Origin: UBA4733 sp036734945
Lineage (GTDB): Bacteria; Chloroflexota; UBA4733
Assembly (NCBI GenBank): GCA_036734945.1
Contig: DAIMXP010000029.1
Span: 1 to 64,000 of the forward strand
Direction: 5' to 3'
Length of the DNA: 64,000 nt
This document shows, in pieces, positions 1 through 7,456 of the stretch. Position 1 is the first letter of the stretch, and the number at the start of each line of letters is the position of its first letter. The notes beneath the pieces were generated by a model. That model saw only the letters and a program-made list of their open reading frames with translations, was not told the DNA's origin and made no database searches. The translations under genes and the position numbers were made by a program.

Positions 1-58
1 ATCTGCCGCCGCACCCAAACAACCTAACGGCGCGATAATCTGTGGCGCACTTGCCGCG

Positions 59-520
59 GTGGCGCAGGGCGCGGATGGGGTCCAGCGGGGAGGTACGCAC
101 CGTTGGTGGGGGCATCGGCGGCAGGAGGATGCCGTCACGCTCGACCGGTCAGCCTACCTGCTGCTCGACGAACTGGCGACGCGCGGCGCCGTTGGGATCG
201 CTGCCCTCGCTGAGACGTTCCAGGTGGACCTCTCGACAGCAAGTAGACAGGCGGCCGCTCTGGAGGCCAAGGGGTTGGTGCAGCGCCGACCCGATCCAGG
301 CGACGCGCGGGTCAGCCTATTGGAAGCCACTGCGCTCGGAGGTAGGCAGTTCCAGGCGGCCCACAATGCCTATCTTGCCCTCTTTGCCGATCTGCTGGAA
401 GACTGGTCGAAGGAGGACTGCCAGCGGTTCGGGGCGTACCTCGCCCGGCTGAATCAGGCCATCGTCCGGCGTCGGCGCCGCCAGGCCACCACGGCTCGAA
501 CACACCCACTGCCGCCGTAG
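59..520 (+). CDS. MarR-family transcriptional regulator (5' end uncertain)
   Basis: Winged-helix DNA-binding protein of the MarR type. The segment from LDRSAYLLLDELA through the recognition region STASRQAAALEAKGLVQR and the wing 'DPGDARVSLLEAT' follows the family pattern, and the C-terminal part would be the dimerisation helix. The N-terminal 25 residues (rich in Gly, Arg and Trp) do not look like MarR sequence. The frame is open to the window edge, so either the real start lies further upstream or the N-terminus has suffered a frameshift. The GTG at 59 is only a nominal start. The gene lies about 100 bp upstream of a flippase-like membrane protein on the same strand, its possible target. No ligand can be deduced. 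Confidence 0.75.
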   Translation: MAQGADGVQRGGTHRWWGHRRQEDAVTLDRSAYLLLDELATRGAVGIAALAETFQVDLSTASRQAAALEAKGLVQRRPDPGDARVSLLEATALGGRQFQAAHNAYLALFADLLEDWSKEDCQRFGAYLARLNQAIVRRRRRQATTARTHPLPP

Positions 521-617
521 CCTTGATGACGTGACGGGGATAGCGCCCTGGGACGACCGGCCACTCGCTCAATAGTATGAAAGTATGAATGGTATGCACG
601 TCAAAAGGAGCCTCACG

Positions 618-1679
618 GTGGCGCACTTCCTGCGCCCCAACGTGCTGATCCCATTGGCGTTCGGGCTGGCGCTGGTGTTCGGAGTGCTTGCCCTTGGCGA
701 CGTGCGCCGCGTCGGCCGGGCCATCGCCAGCATCGACCATGCGGCGTTGGCCATAGCGGTCTTGCTCCTGCTGCTCTACCTGGCCATGCGTGGGGCGCAG
801 TGGTACCTCTTCCTGTGCGTGATGCACGTGCCACTAACGCCACGCCAGGCGGCAGTCGCCTTCGCGGGAGGGGAAGCTACCGAGAGCCTGCCCGTCGGCG
901 TCTACTTCGCCAACTACTTGCTGGAGCGCGAGACGAGCGCCCCGATCGCCTACACTGCCGCCGCGACGCTGGTCGGCATCCTATTGGAAGTCGCCTGTTG
1001 CTGCCTCTACCTGGCGGTGGTCGGCATACCCACCTGGTCTTGGCTGCGTCCCCTCATTATAGGCGGTCTGGCGGTGTTCGTCGGACTGCTCGGCATCTGG
1101 AACGTTGTGGGACGCCGGCTCCGCCTTCCCCGGGCGATGGCGATGCACCCTAGAGCCCACTGGCTGGCCAACCAGGTGCATTATTTCGCGGTGGGCGCGC
1201 GACGCCTTCGCGCACCGCGAGTACTACTGGCCGGCTTTGCGCTGAGCACGGTTGCGCTGGCCGCGTCAGGTAGCGCCTACGCCATCCTGCTGCGCGGCGT
1301 CGGCGCGGGCGGCGTGTCGTACTGGTATGCCATCGCCGCATACCTCTTCGGCCTCGGCTCGGGTCTCATCCTGCCGACTCCCACCGAGCTTGGCGTCTCC
1401 GAACTGACCGGTCTAGGGGCGCTACGCGCCGCCGGCGCCCCGGTGACTGAGGCCGCGGCGACCGTCCTGCTCTTCCGGCTGCTTCTAATGGGCACGGTCA
1501 TCCTGGCGGCGCTTGTCACCTTCCTGGTAATGCGCCACGAGGTCGCTATGCTCTTCGGACCGCCGGCGCTTTCGAGAGCCGGGCGAGCAGTCAACGCACC
1601 CGAGCGAACGGCCCGAAGGCCGCGTGGTCATCGACGTAGGTCTTGGCCGCCGAAAGGAGCTTGTCCCAGGTCCAGGTGA
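618..1679 (+). CDS. Flippase-like integral membrane protein (LPG synthase TM domain family)
   Basis: Polytopic membrane protein of the lysylphosphatidylglycerol-synthase transmembrane/YbhN family, about eight hydrophobic segments, including the family-like central stretch 'GGEATESLPVGVYFANYLL' and the late 'LGVSELTGLGALRAAG'. Members are lipid flippase-like or unknown in function. I place the start at GTG 618 because AAAAGGAG lies seven bases upstream; ATGs at 585 and 594 are alternatives with poorer ribosome binding sites. The last ~30 residues are Arg/Pro-rich and are read antisense across a remnant of a sugar-binding-protein gene (1591-1735), so the native C-terminus has probably been replaced by read-through into foreign sequence. 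A second member of the family is at 23974-24999. Confidence 0.8.
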   Translation: MAHFLRPNVLIPLAFGLALVFGVLALGDVRRVGRAIASIDHAALAIAVLLLLLYLAMRGAQWYLFLCVMHVPLTPRQAAVAFAGGEATESLPVGVYFANYLLERETSAPIAYTAAATLVGILLEVACCCLYLAVVGIPTWSWLRPLIIGGLAVFVGLLGIWNVVGRRLRLPRAMAMHPRAHWLANQVHYFAVGARRLRAPRVLLAGFALSTVALAASGSAYAILLRGVGAGGVSYWYAIAAYLFGLGSGLILPTPTELGVSELTGLGALRAAGAPVTEAAATVLLFRLLLMGTVILAALVTFLVMRHEVAMLFGPPALSRAGRAVNAPERTARRPRGHRRRSWPPKGACPRSR

Positions 1680-1735
1680 CATCGGGGTACTGCTGCCCCG
1701 CCTTGTCGAGGAGCGACTTGTTGTAGTACATCACC
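1591..1735 (-). pseudogene. Internal fragment of a family 1 sugar-binding protein gene
   Basis: Reading minus from 1735, 47 codons give a peptide with VMYYNKSLLDKAGQQYP followed by TWTWDKLLSAAKT. This matches the segment WYNKTLFDQAGQKYP...WTWDDFLSAA in the intact binding proteins encoded at 34525-36039 and 30333-31850. After that the similarity is lost, and a TGA follows at 1591-1593. There is no start, no signal peptide and no remainder of the gene. It overlaps the 3' end of the flippase-like gene on the other strand. This is a stranded piece of the same gene family that dominates 30-40 kb. Confidence 0.75.
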
Positions 1736-1740
1736 TATAG

Positions 1741-1803
1741 TGAAGCCACGATGAGAAGCGCATTCCGCACGCACCGAGCCATGTAGATTCCATCGTGGCT
1801 TCA
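1741..1803. repeat. 13-bp inverted repeat, possible hairpin or element end
   Basis: TGAAGCCACGATG (1741-1753) and its exact reverse complement (1791-1803) are separated by 37 bases. It lies between the sugar-binding-protein scrap and the 3' end of thiE. It could be a bidirectional transcription-stop hairpin for thiED and the flippase gene, or the scar of the event that left the neighbouring fragment. No T-tract follows either arm. Confidence 0.5.
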
Positions 1804-1828
1804 GTTTAGTGGGGTAGGTCCCCCCGCC

Positions 1829-2464
1829 TCACCGCGCCACCGCCCTGGCCAACCCCCGCGCCGCGGCCGCCGGGTCCGCCGCCATTGTCACCGCGGACAT
1901 CACTGCCACACCGTCGGCACCGGCCGCGATCGCGCGGACAGCGTTGGCGGCTGTGATACCACCGATTGCACAGAGCGGCAGCGTCACCACCACGCGCACG
2001 GCTGCCAGGCGTTCAGGGCCAACCGCGGGCCCGGCGTCACCTTTGCTCCCCGTTGCAAAGATAGGCCCGACGGAGAGGTAGTCCGCCCCCAACCTGGCCG
2101 TGGCCACGGCTTCCCTCGGCGTTGACACGGAGACGCCGATGATTGCTTGCGGTCCCAGAAGCCGGCGGGCTAGTTCCGGCGGCATGTCTTCTACGCCGGG
2201 GTGACCGACGTGGACCCCATCGGCGCCAACAGCCAGCGCAACGTCCACTCGGTCGTTTACGATGAAGGGCACCCCTAGCTCCTGCGTCACCGCCCGCAAC
2301 GCGCGCGCTAGCAGCACCTGGTCGTAGGTGCTACGCTGCTCGGCACGGAGTTGCAGCATAGTCGCGCCGCCTTGCACCGCTTGCCTCGCCAGGTCCGGTA
2401 AGGAACGTCCGTGGCAGCGATCAGGGTCCAGAATGACGTAGACGGCCAGCAGCTCCGGTTTCAT
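1829..2464 (-). CDS. thiE: Thiamine phosphate synthase
   Basis: Cytoplasmic TIM-barrel enzyme that joins HMP pyrophosphate to thiazole phosphate to make thiamine phosphate. At 211 residues it has the usual family length. Visible family motifs are the early 'GGATMLQLR', 'FIVNDRVDVALAVGADGVHVG', the SVSTPREA segment, 'GADYLSVGPIFATGSK' for the pyrophosphate site, and 'PLCAIGGITAANA'. The ATG overlaps the thiD stop by four bases (ATGA), so the pair is translationally coupled and thiD is upstream. There is no recognisable TPP riboswitch in the short gap upstream of thiD. Confidence 0.95.
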   Translation of the reverse strand: MKPELLAVYVILDPDRCHGRSLPDLARQAVQGGATMLQLRAEQRSTYDQVLLARALRAVTQELGVPFIVNDRVDVALAVGADGVHVGHPGVEDMPPELARRLLGPQAIIGVSVSTPREAVATARLGADYLSVGPIFATGSKGDAGPAVGPERLAAVRVVVTLPLCAIGGITAANAVRAIAAGADGVAVMSAVTMAADPAAAARGLARAVAR

Positions 2465-3264
2465 CGGCTAACCGCAGCGACAGCGACCTGTTGCCAGTGG
2501 TGGTTAACCGGACCGTGCCCGCCGCCCAACCCCGGCGCATGGGCAATCGCGCCGGTGACGTAGGCTTTGGCAGCGCCGACAGCCTCCGGTAGCGGCAGGC
2601 CGAGCGCCAGGTAGCCGGCGATGGCGGAACTGAACGTACACCCGGTGCCGTGTGTGCTGCTCGTGGCGATGCGCTCCGCCGGATAGTGCCGCACTACGCC
2701 GGCAGTCCACAGCACATCCACCGGGTCGCTGTCGCTGTGCCCGCCCTTGACTACAACGGCCTGCGGTCCCAGCAACGCAATGTCCCGCGCGGCTGCCTCC
2801 TGATCCTCCAACGTCAGCACCGGCCGCCCCAGGAGCACCGCGGCTTCGGGCAGGTTCGGCGTCAACACAGTCGCCAGAGGCAGCAGCAGACGAATTAATG
2901 CTTCCACGGCCTCCGGCAGTAGCAATCGGTCGCCACTCTTCGCCACCATAACCGGGTCAACGACGACGTTCGGCAAGCGATGCCTGGCGATGGCGGCCGC
3001 GACCACTGCCACGATTTCGGGACTGGACAGCATCCCCACCTTGACGGCCGCCGGACGCAGATCGCTCACCACGGCGTCGATCTGGGCCGCCACCATCTCC
3101 ACGGGTACCCCGTGAATGGCTGTCACGCCCAGCGTATTTTGCGCCGTGATCGCCGTGATGGCGCTGGTACCGAACAAGCCGAGCGCCTCAAAGGTCTTGA
3201 GATCCGCCTGAATGCCCGCTCCGCCACCGGAGTCAGACCCGGCTATCGTCAGAATGCACTGCAC
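2461..3264 (-). CDS. thiD: Hydroxymethylpyrimidine (phosphate) kinase
   Basis: Ribokinase-fold kinase that phosphorylates HMP and HMP-P for thiamine synthesis. It starts with ILTIAGSDSGGGAGIQADLK, the ThiD signature, and carries 'DPVMVAKSGDRLL', 'LTPNLPEAAVLLG', 'VVVKGGH' and the catalytic anion-hole region 'STHGTGCTFSSAIAGYLA'. At 267 residues it is of standard length, with no fused ThiE or TenA domain. It is first in a two-gene operon with thiE. It diverges from rsmI, with 76 bp between the starts, so both promoters must lie in that gap. Confidence 0.95.
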   Translation of the reverse strand: MQCILTIAGSDSGGGAGIQADLKTFEALGLFGTSAITAITAQNTLGVTAIHGVPVEMVAAQIDAVVSDLRPAAVKVGMLSSPEIVAVVAAAIARHRLPNVVVDPVMVAKSGDRLLLPEAVEALIRLLLPLATVLTPNLPEAAVLLGRPVLTLEDQEAAARDIALLGPQAVVVKGGHSDSDPVDVLWTAGVVRHYPAERIATSSTHGTGCTFSSAIAGYLALGLPLPEAVGAAKAYVTGAIAHAPGLGGGHGPVNHHWQQVAVAAVSR

Positions 3265-3340
3265 TGCTCAGTCCCCGCACATCGTCGCATGGCACTATAC
3301 AGTACCCGCAGGGGCTGGCGCGTCGATAAGTTGGAAGCAC

Positions 3341-4072
3341 ATGATTTACCTCGTCGCTACGCCCATCGGCAACCTGGGCGACATCAGCATGCGCGCGTTG
3401 GAGACCCTCCGCAGCGTGGACATCATCGCCAGCGAGGATACGCGCCACACGTCGATACTACTTCACCACTACGCAATCAAGAAGCCGCAGATCGCCTTTC
3501 ACAGCTACAACGAGGCCCGCGTGCTGCCCCACCTGCTGCAACTGCACGCCGACGGCAAGTCCATCGCCCTTGTGAGCGATGCCGGCACGCCCGGCATCTC
3601 CGATCCGGGCTACAGCCTCGTGCGTGGCGCTATCGCTGCCGGCGCGGAGATGACCATGATCCCCGGTTCCTCGGCCCTGGTCATGGCCGTCGTGCTGTCC
3701 GGTCTGCCCGCCCACGCCTTCACCTACCGTGGCTTCCCGCCGCGCAAGCGCGGACCGCGCCAGCGCTTCCTTGAGGTGGACCGCGAGGCGCCACACACGC
3801 TCGTTTTCTACGAGAGTCCTTACCGCTTGCTGGCGACACTGGAAGACGCGCTCCAGGTCTATGGCGACCGCCCTGCCGCCGTGGCCAACGACCTCACGAA
3901 GCGCTTCGAAGCGGTCGAACGCGGCAACCTGAGTGCCTTGCTGACGACCTTGCGCCCGACGAAGCTACGCGGTGAATACACCCTGGTGATCGCCGGCACA
4001 GGCTATCGCGCCGACCAACCGGAGCCGGTTGGGGCGGACGCCGAGACCGAGGACGAGGACGCCGATGGCTGA
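3341..4072 (+). CDS. rsmI: 16S rRNA (cytidine-1402-2'-O)-methyltransferase
   Basis: RsmI methylates the ribose of C1402 in helix 44 of 16S rRNA, using SAM. The protein starts IYLVATPIGNLGDIS and shows 'IIASEDTRHTSILL', 'ALVSDAGTPGISDPG', 'IPGSSALVMAVVLSG' and 'FRGF'-type 'TYRGFPPRK', all family hallmarks of the tetrapyrrole-methylase fold. I choose ATG 3341, with GGAAG just upstream, rather than 3212, because the extra N-terminal residues overlap thiD antisense and have no family similarity. The C-terminal ~20 residues are acidic. A palindromic repeat begins ten bases after the stop, and the next two genes also act on decoding-site RNA. Confidence 0.95.
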   Translation: MIYLVATPIGNLGDISMRALETLRSVDIIASEDTRHTSILLHHYAIKKPQIAFHSYNEARVLPHLLQLHADGKSIALVSDAGTPGISDPGYSLVRGAIAAGAEMTMIPGSSALVMAVVLSGLPAHAFTYRGFPPRKRGPRQRFLEVDREAPHTLVFYESPYRLLATLEDALQVYGDRPAAVANDLTKRFEAVERGNLSALLTTLRPTKLRGEYTLVIAGTGYRADQPEPVGADAETEDEDADG

Positions 4073-4081
4073 GTCTGGGTT

Positions 4082-4224
4082 CCCGGCGACTGAAGTCGCG
4101 GGCAATGCCAAGCCAAGTGGGCGCCCTCTGGGCCCTTCGCGGGCTGGAATGCGCCACCGAAAGCGAGCGTCCAGTCCGCGCAGGCGGACTTCGCACGCTG
4201 TAGCCCGCGACTTCAGTCGCCGGG
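4082..4224. repeat. Palindromic dispersed repeat, copy 1
   Basis: The perfect 22-bp inverted ends are CCCGGCGACTGAAGTCGCGG plus GC (4082-4103) and its complement (4203-4224). They enclose an inner hairpin core AGTCCGCGCAGGCGGACT near 4173-4190. The same plan recurs at 51466-51617 and 62059-62165. It sits between rsmI and the TGT-like gene, so it may end or attenuate transcription, or be a non-autonomous mobile unit. No protein is encoded. Confidence 0.85.
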
Positions 4225-4248
4225 CGAGCGGCACGACGGTGTGGCCAC

Positions 4249-5349
4249 ATGCCTAGCCTGACCCTGGCCCACGGCACGTTGACCTTCCCCGCGTTTCTGC
4301 CGGATGCCACGGTCGGCGTGGTGCGCAGCGTTGATGCGCGTGACCTGGAGGAGTGTGGCGTGACGGCGCTGGTGATGAACACGTTTCACTTGATGCAGCG
4401 GCCCGGCTCTTCCACGATTCAGGCATTGGGCGGCCTGCACCGCATGGCCGGCTGGACACTGCCGATCATGACCGACTCCGGCGGCTTCCAGGCGTATTCC
4501 TTAATCCGCCAGAACCCGAAGCAAGGCAGTATCAGCGACGACGGCATCACCTTCCAACCGGAAGACTCGGCGCGCAAGTATCACCTGACACCAGAGAAGA
4601 GCGTGCGCCTGCAGCTCAGCTATGGCGCTGATATCGTCGTTTGCCTCGACGACTGCACCAACGCCGTCTCACTGCCAGCGGAGCAAGAAGCAGCAGTACG
4701 GCGCACGCTGGCCTGGGCGCTGCGCTGCAAGCGCGAGTTCGGACGTGTACTGGACGAGCGGCGCATACCGCCGGAGGGCAGGCCCCTCCTCTTTGCGGTG
4801 GTACAAGGCGGCAACCTGCCCGAACTACGGCGCGCCTGCGCCGAGCAACTGCTGGCTATCGGCTTCGACGGCTACGGCTTCGGTGGCTGGCCCCTGGACG
4901 AGGATGGGAAGCTACTAACCTCCATCATCAGCTATACCCGCGACCTGATCGGGCCGCAATGGCCGATGCACGCGCTGGGTGTGGGCAGTCCGCGCAACGT
5001 GGCGGCCTGTGCCGCTGCCGGCTACGAGATGTTCGATAGTGCGCTACCGACCCGCGACGCCCGCCAGGGCCGCCTCTATACCTGGAACACCGAGCAGTTG
5101 CCAACAGATGCCGGGCGCGACGGCAGTTGGTTCACCTACCTCTACATCAACGACAAGAAGCATTTCCGCACGCCGGCGCCAATCTCCCCGTATTGCGATT
5201 GCCCCTGCTGCCGCCGCTACTCCACGGGCTACCTGCACCACCTGCACAGCATCAACGACCTCCTCTATGCCCGCCTGGCAACCATTCATAACCTGCGCTT
5301 CATGACGCGCCTGACGGAGCTCTTGCGTTCGCCGGAACAGCCGGCGTGA
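4249..5349 (+). CDS. tgt: tRNA-guanine transglycosylase family protein
   Basis: Base-exchange enzyme of the TGT family, expected to replace G34 of GUN-anticodon tRNAs with a 7-deazaguanine. At 366 residues it has near-normal length. Visible are the substrate-binding 'MTDSGGFQ', 'VVCLDDCT' for the usual FDEC, 'AVVQGG', the catalytic Asp in 'MFDSALPTRDAR' (usually FDCVMPTRNAR), the zinc ligands 'YCDCPCCRRYSTGYLHHL' (C-x-C-x2-C then His), and the C-terminal 'TIHNLRF'. The strand after GFDGYGFGG reads WPLDEDG instead of the usual LSVGEP, so this is a divergent member. No queA or preQ1 genes are in the window. Its TGA overlaps the GTG of the next gene (GTGA), coupling it to the 16S methyltransferase. 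Confidence 0.85.
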   Translation: MPSLTLAHGTLTFPAFLPDATVGVVRSVDARDLEECGVTALVMNTFHLMQRPGSSTIQALGGLHRMAGWTLPIMTDSGGFQAYSLIRQNPKQGSISDDGITFQPEDSARKYHLTPEKSVRLQLSYGADIVVCLDDCTNAVSLPAEQEAAVRRTLAWALRCKREFGRVLDERRIPPEGRPLLFAVVQGGNLPELRRACAEQLLAIGFDGYGFGGWPLDEDGKLLTSIISYTRDLIGPQWPMHALGVGSPRNVAACAAAGYEMFDSALPTRDARQGRLYTWNTEQLPTDAGRDGSWFTYLYINDKKHFRTPAPISPYCDCPCCRRYSTGYLHHLHSINDLLYARLATIHNLRFMTRLTELLRSPEQPA

Positions 5350-6161
5350 GCGTCGACCTGGAGGCGTTGATCGCTGAAGTACGCTCCAGTACCAGGTATC
5401 GGGCGATCAGCCCCGCCCTCGTCAGTTCAGTAGTCCAGGCGGAGCTCCGCAAGCAGCGCAGCCACAGGGAGACGGTCAAGGCCGTCAAGACCAAGCTGCA
5501 CCAGATGGTCGGCGTTTTTTTGGACGGCAAGCTGGCCTATCCCGAGGCGCTGGAAGGACTGCGTGCTGCGGCCGGCGATCCTGCCGCCCTCCGCAGTTGC
5601 TGTAGCGCCTTGATGGCGGGCCACACCTCGACCCGCGAGCGCCTGCCCATACTGGAGCCGTTCTACCGGGCCATCTTCGACCACCTCGGTCCGGTCCACA
5701 GCATCCTTGACCTCGGCTGCGGACTGAACCCGCTGGCCATCCCCTGGATGCCCCTGGCGGAAGGCTGTTCGTACCACGCCTACGATGTCCACGCCGACCT
5801 CATCCAGTTCCTCGCGGCAGCGCTGCCGCTCACCGGTGTGGACGGCGGAGCCCACCTTGCCGAGCTCACGCAGGAGACAGTCGGTCGGCCAGCCGATCTC
5901 GCACTCCTCCTGAAGTGCCTGCCCACGCTGGACCAACTGGATCGGTCGGCGGCGGCGCGCCTGCTGTCGACCCTGCGGGTGAAGCAGATGGTCATTTCCT
6001 TCCCGCTGCGCAGTCTGGGCGGCCACGAGAGAGGGATGCGCGCCAACTACGCGACCCGCTTCCAACAACTCATCGCCGGACGACCCTGGCAGGTGGAGCG
6101 CCTGGAGTTCCCGACGGAACTGGTCTACCTGGTGACAACGTCCCCCAGCCACGTGTGGTAA
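5346..6161 (+). CDS. 16S rRNA (guanine-1405-N7)-methyltransferase-like protein (ArmA/RmtB/FmrO family)
   Basis: Predicted SAM-dependent methyltransferase of the aminoglycoside-resistance family that modifies G1405 in helix 44. I see the diagnostic family blocks: STRERLPILEPFY (about residues 95-107), SAM motif I ILDLGCGLNPLA (120-131), YHAYDVHADLIQFL (143-156), LLLKCLPTLDQLD (187-199), VISFPLRSLGGHERGM (216-231) and ELVYLVT near the end. From memory these align block by block with ArmA. At 271 residues it matches the family, including the N-terminal helical domain needed for 30S docking. It starts at a GTG overlapping the stop of the TGT-like gene. No aminoglycoside biosynthesis genes, integrase or IS flanks it, so it looks like a resident chromosomal gene. 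Resistance itself is inferred, not shown. Confidence 0.88.
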   Translation: MSVDLEALIAEVRSSTRYRAISPALVSSVVQAELRKQRSHRETVKAVKTKLHQMVGVFLDGKLAYPEALEGLRAAAGDPAALRSCCSALMAGHTSTRERLPILEPFYRAIFDHLGPVHSILDLGCGLNPLAIPWMPLAEGCSYHAYDVHADLIQFLAAALPLTGVDGGAHLAELTQETVGRPADLALLLKCLPTLDQLDRSAAARLLSTLRVKQMVISFPLRSLGGHERGMRANYATRFQQLIAGRPWQVERLEFPTELVYLVTTSPSHVW

Positions 6162-6356
6162 ACTGCCCCCACGGTTTGGTGAGTGCTGCCACTTGCCATA
6201 CCCGGTGGCGGCGTGAGCCGTCTACCGTTGTGGGCGTCCTTGTGGGGCGTCCCTCCAGCTCCCGGCGAACCAGTCGGCGTGGTCCGGCTCCGGCCTCTCG
6301 CAGCAGCGAGTCCTGCCGGTCGTCCCGTGGGGCATACCCGTATGGGGAGGTTGAGT

Positions 6357-6644
6357 TTGCACAACTACGAGATGATGGTCTGTTACCGCCCGGATTTGGA
6401 CGAGGAAAGCGCCGGCGCCCTGTCGCAGCGCCTGAACGCGCTCGTCACCAATCAAGGGGGCGAGGTGTCGAAAGAGAACACGATGGGCCGTCGCCGGCTG
6501 GCCTACCCGATTCGGCACTTTCATGATGGCTACTACCAGGTGGTGACGTTCGCGATGGCGCCGACCAACGTCGCCCCCCTCGAACACCAACTGGAACTGG
6601 ATGAGGATGTGCTACGCCACCTGGTGATCCGGGAAGGCGAATAG
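6357..6644 (+). CDS. rpsF: 30S ribosomal protein S6
   Basis: Small-subunit protein that pairs with S18 on the 30S platform. The 95-residue product begins with the family-like NYEMMVCYRPDL and contains 'GRRRLAYPIRHFHDGYYQVV' and the C-terminal 'DVLRHLVIRE'. I choose TTG 6357 because GGGGAGG (6344-6350) is six bases upstream and the protein then starts directly before HNYE. The ATG at 6342 lies on top of that ribosome binding site. Followed by ssb and rpsR, the conserved bacterial order. Confidence 0.93.
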   Translation: MHNYEMMVCYRPDLDEESAGALSQRLNALVTNQGGEVSKENTMGRRRLAYPIRHFHDGYYQVVTFAMAPTNVAPLEHQLELDEDVLRHLVIREGE

Positions 6645-6666
6645 CGACCAGGGGAAGGAGCAGGAC

Positions 6667-7092
6667 GTGGCAAACTCGCTAAACAAGGTCATGATCATTG
6701 GTAACTTGGGCAAAGATCCCGAGATGCGCTACATGCCGAACGGCAAGCCGGTCACCAACTTCTCGGTAGCCGTCAGCCGCCGTTGGACCCCGCCGGGCGG
6801 CGAGGCGCGCGAGGAGACTGAGTGGTTCAACGTCACGATGTATGAGCGGCTGGCAGAGATCTCCAACCAGTATCTCACCAAAGGCCAGAAGGTCTACATC
6901 GAAGGCCGCTTGCGGACCCATTCCTGGGATGGCAACGATGGCCAGAAGCACTATCGCACCGAAGTCATTGCCAACGACATGATGATGCTGACCCCGAAGG
7001 GTGGGCAACCCCCCGCCGGCGGCGACGACTTCGCCGGTGGCTTCAAGGAAGAGCCCGGCGTGCAGGCGGGCGGAGATGACCTGCCATTCTGA
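6667..7092 (+). CDS. ssb: Single-stranded DNA-binding protein
   Basis: OB-fold protein that coats ssDNA in replication and repair. It starts at GTG 6667 after GGGGAAGGAG. The OB core runs from NKVMIIGNLGKDPEMRY through 'NFSVAVSRRW', 'EWFNVTMYERLAE' and 'KGQKVYIEGRL'. A short Gly/Pro-rich tail ends in the acidic tip DDLPF, which recruits partner proteins. At 141 residues it is a normal bacterial SSB. It lies between rpsF and rpsR, 22 bp after rpsF. Confidence 0.96.
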   Translation: MANSLNKVMIIGNLGKDPEMRYMPNGKPVTNFSVAVSRRWTPPGGEAREETEWFNVTMYERLAEISNQYLTKGQKVYIEGRLRTHSWDGNDGQKHYRTEVIANDMMMLTPKGGQPPAGGDDFAGGFKEEPGVQAGGDDLPF

Positions 7093-7135
7093 GGCAGCAC
7101 TGACAGTTCTTTAACTTTAAGAGGAGATCCCCTTT

Positions 7136-7453
7136 ATGCCCCCAAGGAGCAGGCCGACGAGCGGCCCCAGCAACAGTAGTAGCAATAGCAGCAGTAGCAG
7201 CGCCTCGGAACGCGAGTACCGTAAGGAGCGCTACGGCCGGCGCAAGGTTTGCATCTTCTGTGTCGACAAGATCAAGTACGTCGACTACAAGGATGTCAAC
7301 CGGCTGCGTCGCTATCTGTCCGATCGGGCGAAGATCGAGCCCCGCCGTAAGTCCGGGGTGTGTGCCAAGCATCAGCGCAAGCTAACCACAGCGCTGAAGC
7401 GCGCACGCCACATGGCGTTGCTGCCCTTCGCGCCGCAGCACATGCGCGGCTAG
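7136..7453 (+). CDS. rpsR: 30S ribosomal protein S18
   Basis: Platform protein partner of S6. The core KVCIFCVDK...DYKDVNRLRRYLSDRAKI is standard. C39, C42, C76 and H79 form a C-x2-C/C-x2-H set, so this is the zinc-binding (C+) form of S18. An unusual Ser/Asn-rich N-terminal extension of about 25 residues precedes the core. The ribosome binding site AGAGGAG precedes ATG 7136. Last of the rpsF-ssb-rpsR block; the next gene starts three bases after the stop. Confidence 0.95.
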   Translation: MPPRSRPTSGPSNSSSNSSSSSASEREYRKERYGRRKVCIFCVDKIKYVDYKDVNRLRRYLSDRAKIEPRRKSGVCAKHQRKLTTALKRARHMALLPFAPQHMRG

Positions 7454-7456
7454 CGC

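Noticed and set aside
3265..3340. TPP riboswitch upstream of thiD
   Set aside because: Only 76 bases separate thiD and rsmI, too short for the riboswitch plus two promoters, and the conserved CUGAGA-type thi-box core is not seen.
5427..6152. 241-codon minus-strand frame opposite the 16S methyltransferase gene
   Set aside because: A shadow of a GC-rich coding sequence. The plus strand carries the complete methyltransferase motif set and the coupled start.
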